9,993 nucleotides of DNA. Source: Flavobacteriaceae bacterium TMED81 (GTDB lineage Bacteria > Bacteroidota > Bacteroidia > Flavobacteriales > Flavobacteriaceae). Under the pieces are notes generated by a model. It had not been told where the DNA came from, did not search any database, and saw only the letters and a program-made list of their open reading frames with translations. Location: positions 14,152-24,144 of the forward strand of contig NHEI02000024.1 in the NCBI GenBank assembly GCA_002171575.2, written 5' to 3'. Position numbers and translations under genes: made by a program. Numbering within the stretch: position 1 is the first letter of the stretch; each line of letters opens with the position of its first letter. This document shows, one piece after another, positions 4,626 through 9,993 of the stretch.

Positions 4626-7012
4626 TTAATTTTCGGAAATTGATTAGGGTCGAATTCATGCATCATCTCGTAGGCAGCATCAAGGATATCATCAAGACTT
4701 GGTTTTGAGAAATAGTCTCCGTCTGAGCCATATGCAGGGCGGTGTGCTTTGGCTGATAAGGTTTTGGGTTTGCTATCTAATAGCGGAAATATATGTTGCT
4801 TTTCAAGTAGCTCATTCAAGATATAAGCAGTTCCACCACCTGGCACGTCCTCATCAACGATCAACAAACGATTTGTTTTTTCTACACTTTTTCGAATGTC
4901 TTGTCGCAAATCAAACGGAATCAAAGATTGAATGTCGATCACTTCAGTATCGATCCCCATTTTATGCAACTCTTCCGCCGCTTCGACTACGATTCGCAAG
5001 GTTGACCCATAGGAAACAATAGTGATGTCCTTTCCTTTTCGCATGGTTTCGGTGGTTCCGAGTGACACACGAAACTCCCCCAAGTTGTTGGGAAGTTTTT
5101 CTTTTAATCGATAGCCGTTTAAAGATTCAATGACAAGTGCTGGATCATTACCCGCTAGAAGGGTGTTGTACATCCCCGCAGCTTGGGTCATGTTGCGCGG
5201 AACCAGAATAAACATTCCACGGAGGTTGTGTACCAACCCACCCATTGGTGACCCAGAATGCCATATTCCTTCCAGTCGATGCCCTCTTGTTCGAACGATA
5301 AGCGGGCAAACTTGTTTTCCATTTGTGCGATAGTGTAAAGTCGCCAAGTCATCGCTCATAATTTGTAAGGCATACAGTACATAATCGAGGTACTGAATTT
5401 CTGCAATTGGACGAAGACCACGAAGAGCCATTCCAATTCCCTCACCAACAATAGTTGCCTCACGAATTCCGCGATCAGCTACACGCTCAACGCCAAAAAT
5501 AGGTTGCAATCCTTCGAGTCCTTGGTTGACATCTCCGATTTTGCCAGTGTCTTCCCCAAAAACCAGGAGTTTACTGTTTTTCTCAAACAATGCTTTAAAG
5601 TTATCCCGAAGAATGATTCGACCGTCAACTTGTGTGGCGTCATTATCATAAGTCACTTTAACAGGGTCAACTTGCAAAGAGGATGTTTGGGTTTCGTTGT
5701 AGAGATTGCTACTGAATTTTGGCTGGATTTGTTCAAAGTAATGCTTTGTCCATGATTGCAACTCCTCGGTTTGTGAGCTTGTATACTTTCGCATGATCCG
5801 AAGAGATTTACGAGCAAGAGATGCTATTTTTTTACGGTTAATCGATTTGTCTTTCAGCAGTCGATTCGCCTCTTTTATCAGGTCTTGATTTCCACATGCA
5901 TTCAGAGAGTCAACGAGTTGTTGTGCTTCTTTAAGGATGGGCTTTAAACTGGCCTCCCAAGCATCATCTTTTGCTTGTTTTGCTTGTTGCTGGGTTGATT
6001 TTTCAATCTCATTAAGCTCGGCTTCCGTGGCAATTTTACTGTCTAAAATCCAAGCTCTAAATTTTCGGTTACAATCGTTTTCTTTTTCCCACTCTAGTCG
6101 GTCTTCAGTCTTGTATCTCTCATGCGAACCAGAAGTAGAATGTCCTTGTGGTTGAGTGAGTTCCGTTACGTGAATAAGCACAGGCACATGATGGGTTCGA
6201 GCAAGTTCTCCTGCCTTTTGAAAGGTGTGAATCAAGTTTGGATAATCCCAGCCCTTAACCGTAAAAATTTCAAAACCGACTTTGGTTTTACTTCTCTGAA
6301 ATCCAGCGAGTGATTCCGATATACTCCCCTTAATCGTTTGATAGCTGTTATCGACAGAAATACCATATTCATCATCCCATACGCTAATTACCATTGGAAT
6401 TTGATGAACACCAGCAGCATTTAATGACTCAAAAAAGTGTCCCTCACTTGTACTGGCATTTCCAATCGTTCCCCATGCCACTTCATTGCCATTTATAGAA
6501 AATTTGGTGTCGTGAAAGACCTCTTCCGTTCTGTAGAGTTTAGAGGCCATCGCAAGACCCACAAGACGTGGCATTTGCGCAGCTGTACAGGATACATCAG
6601 AACTCGAGTTGTATCGATCTGTTTGGCGCAACCAAGCTCCGTTTTTATCGATCAAATCGGTGTTGTAGTGCCCGCCCATCTGTCGACCAGAAGACATGGG
6701 CTCTTGATCTGGGTCGGTATGTGCATACAAACCAGCAAATAATTGTTGGGGAGTTAGACTATTGATGGCCATCATAAAGGTTTGATCACGATAGTAACCA
6801 GATCGAAAATCTCCTTTTTGAAAGGCCTTGGCCATGGCGATCTGCGGAAGTTCTTTGCCATCTCCGAATATGCCAAACTTTGCTTTCCCCGTCAAGACTT
6901 CCTTTCTACCCAATAAACTCATTGCCCTGCTCAGGCAAACAATCTCGTAATCTTGAAGAACCTCTTCCTTAAAAGAGGTAAATGAAATTTCTGAAGTGAG
7001 TTCTTTAATCAT
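4622..7012 (-). CDS. 2-oxoacid dehydrogenase E1 component, alpha and beta subunits fused (branched-chain/pyruvate type)
   Basis: This 796-residue thiamine-diphosphate enzyme would decarboxylate a 2-oxoacid and pass the acyl group to a lipoylated E2. Residues about 20-300 are the E1 alpha region: SGYYRDQTF (71-79), the cofactor-binding stretch around GNASTSEGHF (184-193) and VWDDEYGIS (211-219), and HSTSGSHERY (291-300), resembling the alpha phosphorylation-loop region. A helical linker rich in Glu, Lys and Gln spans about 310-450. Residues about 465-796 are E1 beta: VFGEDTGKIGDVNQ (484-497), DRGIREATIVGEGIGMAL (513-530), the His-containing GIWHSGSPMGG (582-592) and DEDVPGGG (720-727). Bacteroidota encode this fused form widely. 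Branched-chain 2-oxoacids are the most likely substrate, but pyruvate or 2-oxoglutarate cannot be excluded. No E2 or E3 gene is in the window. At the metal site GDG is GNA and NN is DD; see findings. Confidence 0.92.
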   Translation of the reverse strand: MIKELTSEISFTSFKEEVLQDYEIVCLSRAMSLLGRKEVLTGKAKFGIFGDGKELPQIAMAKAFQKGDFRSGYYRDQTFMMAINSLTPQQLFAGLYAHTDPDQEPMSSGRQMGGHYNTDLIDKNGAWLRQTDRYNSSSDVSCTAAQMPRLVGLAMASKLYRTEEVFHDTKFSINGNEVAWGTIGNASTSEGHFFESLNAAGVHQIPMVISVWDDEYGISVDNSYQTIKGSISESLAGFQRSKTKVGFEIFTVKGWDYPNLIHTFQKAGELARTHHVPVLIHVTELTQPQGHSTSGSHERYKTEDRLEWEKENDCNRKFRAWILDSKIATEAELNEIEKSTQQQAKQAKDDAWEASLKPILKEAQQLVDSLNACGNQDLIKEANRLLKDKSINRKKIASLARKSLRIMRKYTSSQTEELQSWTKHYFEQIQPKFSSNLYNETQTSSLQVDPVKVTYDNDATQVDGRIILRDNFKALFEKNSKLLVFGEDTGKIGDVNQGLEGLQPIFGVERVADRGIREATIVGEGIGMALRGLRPIAEIQYLDYVLYALQIMSDDLATLHYRTNGKQVCPLIVRTRGHRLEGIWHSGSPMGGLVHNLRGMFILVPRNMTQAAGMYNTLLAGNDPALVIESLNGYRLKEKLPNNLGEFRVSLGTTETMRKGKDITIVSYGSTLRIVVEAAEELHKMGIDTEVIDIQSLIPFDLRQDIRKSVEKTNRLLIVDEDVPGGGTAYILNELLEKQHIFPLLDSKPKTLSAKAHRPAYGSDGDYFSKPSLDDILDAAYEMMHEFDPNQFPKIN

Positions 7013-7026
7013 TTGGTAACAGCGGA

Positions 7027-7055
7027 CAAATTTACAAATTTGTATGGGAAACCAA
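7027..7055 (-). promoter_or_regulatory. Putative Bacteroidota promoter for the E1 alpha/beta gene (TTG-N18-TAAATTTG)
   Basis: On the minus strand, TAAATTTG (7034-7027) exactly matches the -7 element TAnnTTTG, and TTG (7055-7053) lies 18 nt upstream, within the spacing known for flavobacterial -33/-7 promoters. The whole unit sits in the 48-nt gap before the E1 start at 7012. Transcription would begin only about ten bases before the ATG, giving a very short leader without a Shine-Dalgarno sequence. The spacer contains a perfect 12-bp palindrome (7033-7044). Confidence 0.5.
7033..7044. repeat. Perfect 12-bp palindrome TACAAATTTGTA inside the E1 promoter
   Basis: TACAAATTTGTA is its own reverse complement and overlaps the first two bases of the putative -7 element and the promoter spacer. 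It also results from a tandem duplication of ACAAATTT (7026-7033 and 7034-7041). Its placement would suit an operator for a dimeric repressor. No regulator gene is nearby, and the DNA is AT-rich, so this is only a candidate. Confidence 0.35.
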
Positions 7056-7060
7056 TATCA

Positions 7061-9841
7061 TCAAAACCAACTTCTCGTAAATAAAGAGAGAAGTTGACTG
7101 GCTTGTATGGACAGAGTGAAGCGAATTTTAGAAGGGTATGCCTTGTCATCAATCTCCCATCCGAGGTTAGAATAGAATGGAAAATATAGCCCCAGATAGT
7201 CCTCTATGAGGTTAAAGCTAAGCCCAGCATCGTAAATAAGGTGATTTTTTTGTCCTCGGTTTTTAACCAGACCTATGTCGCTGTAAAGTTCAAGTCCACG
7301 CCAGAGAGTTGTACTTAAATTGGTAGACATCATCCATTGATTGGCCATTTGAATAGAAATATAAGACTTAAATCCTCCTTCTGCAAGTACATATTGTTGA
7401 CTAAAAAAACCACTTGTTTCGGAACGACCCAAGAGGTTATACGTAAAGGAATAATCATTGACTCTTGAGATTCCAAAATCAAAATTTCCACTCTTGTTTT
7501 GATCAGAAAGTAATCCAATAAAAAATCGAAAAGTGTATTGTTTCCCTTCGCTGTAGTATTTTCGATTCCGATAAGAGACAGAAAACTTTGTAAATGAATC
7601 TCCCATTTGTAAAGCTGCACCGAATCCCCTCGATAAGGAGCTGCTACTATTGGTATAAGTGTAAGATAATGAGCTGTTATAAGCACCGTCTATAAGTTTC
7701 TTATTTTGATCCTCTTGATGCAAAGAGACCAATTCAAGCCCAACAATGGAGCGTTTATTACTTGCTAAACCTTCGGGTCGAAACGTTGCATTAATTTGTG
7801 GGTTGAAGCGATAGTATCTTTGACCTGGTTTAAAGTGGAAAGACTCTACGCCAAATCCGTAAGAAACATTGGCTAGCTTTTTTTTCTGAAAATAGGATCG
7901 GTGTCGGATGGAGAACGAGCCGCTTAAGCTCATCTCTTTATTTCCGTATTGCGGAGAAAAAAACACGGTTGTTGGTTGTCTGAGTGTAAGTCCATTGTGA
8001 ATCACCATTCCGAGTAAAAAACCGTCATAGGCATTGTATGTCAAATTGGGAGCAATATATGTTGCCGCGTAATGGGAGGAAGGGATGTCTTCAAACAAAC
8101 GAAACCTTCTGGCCCGTTTTGTAAAGCTGTTATTTAGACGAATATTGTTATTATTCGTGTTGACCTCCAAAACCAGTTGGTCAGGGTTTAATACGATTTT
8201 GTCAACCTGCGTTTGATCGAATGACAAGCGTTGTTTCTCAACCCCGCCAGGAAGCCAAACAGACGAAACGAGCTGCTGTTTTGAATAGCTGTTTACTCTT
8301 ATCGGGTTTTGCGCTTTGGTATGGTTTGTCAATTCGACTTGAACCTGATTGTCAGATTTTCCAATTTGACGAATTTCATAATCTGTTAGCCCATTATCGG
8401 TACAATATCCCTCATAAAACCATTTGGCACGGTCTTTAAAAAACAATTCAAAATGGTCTTGAATTGTTAGCGGATTTAGGTTGTTTTTGCTCGTGAAGAG
8501 ATTAAAGATAAACGCATCAATTTGTTCTTTACTTTCTGTCTCCTCTAAGATTTTGATTCCCATGGCTGAACGGGACCGCAAAGCGATTTTTCGATTGTAT
8601 TTTGTCAAGTCCTGACTTGGCGTCAGTAGAGGTTGTGCAAGGTTTCTTCTATACACAAAAGCAGATTGTAAATTTGTTTTAGCGGCAAAAGGCGCTTGTG
8701 CAAATTGATAAGTCGATAGCAGAGGGAGTTCAGCCAGATTCCCGATTAATCGCAATTCAGGTAAATAGGTTTCCACGTATCGCATAAATAGATAATGGGA
8801 TAAACCATCAGCAAGCCACCTATTTTGACGGTAATTCTCAGGAAATTTGGACTGAACCAATTTGCGTATAAGGACTTGCGTGGCCTTAAGTTCAAACTGT
8901 TCATGTTTTGGGATCGGGCGTAGCGTATTCAGTAGCAAATCAAAGCCAACAATTGGATTTTGACTGTAAAACTCTGAATCGATTAAAATGTATTGATTGC
9001 TAAGATTTCCGAAAAAATCCTCTGCAAATTTTTGTATTCGTTTTATGATTTCGACAGTTGTTTGGTCTGCCGCCAAATCATCTGCCATATCTGTCATGAT
9101 CTCAAAATTAGACGAACCAAGGGACTTAAAATCATTGGTTCTCCTCAAATAAAACGCCAAATCACCCTGAATTTGATCCTTTGCTTGCCAACAACCGTTA
9201 TGCAAATCTCCATTGATTGAGGGAATAATGGTATAATCTTCTGGAAAGCAAATGGTAAACTTCGTAGGTGAACGCAAGGCAGTTCGATCGTTAAATCCAT
9301 AGTTCGAGTCGAGATTCCAATGCCCGTCAAAATCCTGATTTGCAAATTGCAAAAATCCATTTCTAAAACTGATTTCATCAGTATTGTCGATTCCATATCC
9401 TGTAAAATCATCAGCTGGTAGTTTTACGACGTAAGAAGCTAAAAATACGAGCGAATCTTGTGGCTGAATTGGGTGTGTCAAATGAATCGCAACAATGTCC
9501 TTTTGTTTTTCCAGACGATGCCAGTTTAAACTGCCTTGTGTAGTACGAAATTCATGGATTTTGGTATTTCCTTTATCATCCGATTTGGATTTTTCAAATT
9601 GGAAATTGAATTCTTCTGCAAGTTTGGCTGCCAATGGGGTTGACGTCTCACTATAAGCGTGATTCCAATCATAAAGGTATAGGGTGTCCAGAGCTGCACT
9701 ACCGCCGTTGGTATAGCGCAATAGCTGCTTTACTTCGATAAGTCCACTTAGTGGGTCGACTTGTGCATCAATTTCGTCGTATTGCTGTGCGTAGCAAAAC
9801 GTCATTTGAAAAATCAAGATGAGGCAAAACCGGTTTTTCAA
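7061..9841 (-). CDS. M1-aminopeptidase-like pseudoenzyme region with C-terminal outer-membrane beta-barrel
   Basis: This 926-residue secreted protein starts at TTG 9841, two bases after the preceding stop; this start gives the signal peptide MKNRFCLILIFQMTFCYAQQ (cleavage near residue 18). Residues about 20-235 resemble the N-terminal beta domain of M1/gluzincin peptidases. Residues about 236-480 resemble the catalytic domain, with RWLADGLSHYLFMRYVE (341-357) in place of the M1 WLxEG helix. Counting back for HExxH-x18-E puts QVLIR (322-326) where HExxH should be, and Asp345 where the second Glu should be. Zinc-dependent peptidase activity is therefore unlikely. Residues about 575-926 show alternating polar and hydrophobic strands, many Tyr, Phe and Ser, GRSETSGFFSQQYVLAEGGF (805-824), and a terminal Phe: features of an outer-membrane barrel. 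Flavobacterial homologues are commonly labelled metalloprotease or aminopeptidase. Function is unknown. Confidence 0.85.
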   Translation of the reverse strand: MKNRFCLILIFQMTFCYAQQYDEIDAQVDPLSGLIEVKQLLRYTNGGSAALDTLYLYDWNHAYSETSTPLAAKLAEEFNFQFEKSKSDDKGNTKIHEFRTTQGSLNWHRLEKQKDIVAIHLTHPIQPQDSLVFLASYVVKLPADDFTGYGIDNTDEISFRNGFLQFANQDFDGHWNLDSNYGFNDRTALRSPTKFTICFPEDYTIIPSINGDLHNGCWQAKDQIQGDLAFYLRRTNDFKSLGSSNFEIMTDMADDLAADQTTVEIIKRIQKFAEDFFGNLSNQYILIDSEFYSQNPIVGFDLLLNTLRPIPKHEQFELKATQVLIRKLVQSKFPENYRQNRWLADGLSHYLFMRYVETYLPELRLIGNLAELPLLSTYQFAQAPFAAKTNLQSAFVYRRNLAQPLLTPSQDLTKYNRKIALRSRSAMGIKILEETESKEQIDAFIFNLFTSKNNLNPLTIQDHFELFFKDRAKWFYEGYCTDNGLTDYEIRQIGKSDNQVQVELTNHTKAQNPIRVNSYSKQQLVSSVWLPGGVEKQRLSFDQTQVDKIVLNPDQLVLEVNTNNNNIRLNNSFTKRARRFRLFEDIPSSHYAATYIAPNLTYNAYDGFLLGMVIHNGLTLRQPTTVFFSPQYGNKEMSLSGSFSIRHRSYFQKKKLANVSYGFGVESFHFKPGQRYYRFNPQINATFRPEGLASNKRSIVGLELVSLHQEDQNKKLIDGAYNSSLSYTYTNSSSSLSRGFGAALQMGDSFTKFSVSYRNRKYYSEGKQYTFRFFIGLLSDQNKSGNFDFGISRVNDYSFTYNLLGRSETSGFFSQQYVLAEGGFKSYISIQMANQWMMSTNLSTTLWRGLELYSDIGLVKNRGQKNHLIYDAGLSFNLIEDYLGLYFPFYSNLGWEIDDKAYPSKIRFTLSIQASQLLSLFTRSWF
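7068..7096 (-). terminator. Possible weak hairpin terminator at the 3' end of the M1-like/barrel gene
   Basis: CAACTTCTC (7068-7076) and GAGAAGTTG (7088-7096) form a perfect 9-bp inverted repeat with an 11-nt loop, overlapping the last codons of the gene that ends at 7061. On the minus strand it is followed by GTTTTGA, a T run of only four. It could attenuate transcription before the E1 promoter or protect the mRNA end. The short T run and long loop make it a poor standard terminator. Confidence 0.3.
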
Positions 9842-9843
9842 GT

Positions 9844-9993
9844 CTAAAAGTTTGGTCCTGTATCTGTATCAGAATAATACTGTTTGAGTAAATCGATGAC
9901 TTCATCTGCTGTATCAACACAACTGAACAGATCCAAATCTCCTTCACTTATGGTGTTGTTTTGCGCTAAGAGGGTTTGTTTTAGCCAGTCAAT
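9844..9993 (-). CDS. LOG/TIGR00730-family Rossmann-fold protein, C-terminal fragment (5' end outside window)
   Basis: The minus-strand frame is open from the window edge (first codon at 9993-9991, ATT) to TAG at 9846-9844, giving 49 residues. The ends read IDWLKQTLLAQNNTISEGDL and VIDLLKQYYSDTDTGPNF. The pattern W-(I/L)-K-x-T-L-L, then I-S-x-x-D-L-D-L-F, then V-D-T-x-x-E-V is how flavobacterial LOG-family proteins end, as I recall them. Members are Rossmann-fold nucleotide phosphoribohydrolases, related to the plant cytokinin-activating LOG enzymes and often misnamed lysine decarboxylases. The catalytic PGGxGTxxE motif lies outside the window, so activity cannot be judged. Only 2 nt separate its stop from the TTG of the barrel gene, implying one transcript. 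The call rests on a short tail and is less sure than the others. Confidence 0.7.
   Translation of the reverse strand: MDWLKQTLLAQNNTISEGDLDLFSCVDTADEVIDLLKQYYSDTDTGPNF

Noticed and set aside
4699..5022. A 107-codon plus-strand open frame opposite the E1 gene
   Set aside because: It is antisense to conserved E1 beta sequence, has no motif and starts within the gene; no sign of an independent coding role.
7330..7686. A 118-codon minus-strand open frame inside the barrel protein gene
   Set aside because: It is in another frame of the same strand within a strongly supported coding region and shows no family motif; it is a shadow of the real gene.
9851..9864. Tandem GATACA repeat in the tail of the LOG-family gene
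   Set aside because: It is only two copies and encodes an Asp-Thr duplication near the C terminus; too short to suggest a variable repeat or regulatory site.

Overview
The window looks like a chromosomal segment of a Bacteroidota bacterium, most probably a member of the Flavobacteriia. The evidence is a moderately AT-rich base composition, weak or absent Shine-Dalgarno sequences, two intergenic matches to the Bacteroidota -7 promoter element TAnnTTTG, and several gene types that I know from flavobacteria. These are a single-chain E1 alpha/beta 2-oxoacid dehydrogenase, a stand-alone HsdR_N nuclease-like protein beside holA, and a protein pairing an M1-aminopeptidase-like region with an outer-membrane barrel downstream of a LOG-family gene. 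I see no tRNA, rRNA, CRISPR array, insertion sequence or phage gene. It reads as ordinary, densely packed housekeeping chromosome.

Layout from left to right: (1) Plus strand, 1-1175: the C-terminal end of a PcrA/UvrD helicase, then, 2 nt later, a YciO-type Sua5/YciO/YrdC protein. (2) 1176-1233: a hairpin terminator between convergent transcripts. (3) Minus strand, 3598 down to 1234: HsdR_N-domain protein, GT2 glycosyltransferase (1 nt gap), then an OmpA-family lipoprotein after an 81-nt gap with its own putative promoter. (4) Plus strand, 3621-4625: holA, divergent from the HsdR_N gene across only 22 bp. (5) Minus strand, 9993 down to 4622: the C-terminal end of a LOG-family protein, the M1-like/beta-barrel protein (2 nt gap, TTG start), then the E1 alpha/beta fusion after 48 nt containing a putative promoter. 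The E1 and holA stop codons overlap tail to tail.

Functionally the genes cover DNA repair and replication (helicase, DNA polymerase III delta), a possible DNA-end or nuclease function (HsdR_N), envelope work (glycosyltransferase, OmpA lipoprotein, barrel protein) and central metabolism (E1). No shared pathway is evident, and I do not see a complete defence or mobile system. The most unusual items are: the barrel protein, whose zinc-binding HExxH and downstream Glu are replaced, so it is probably not a working aminopeptidase; the E1 protein, where acidic and amide residues are exchanged at the two cofactor-metal positions; and the isolated PD-(D/E)XK domain sharing a very short divergent control region with holA.
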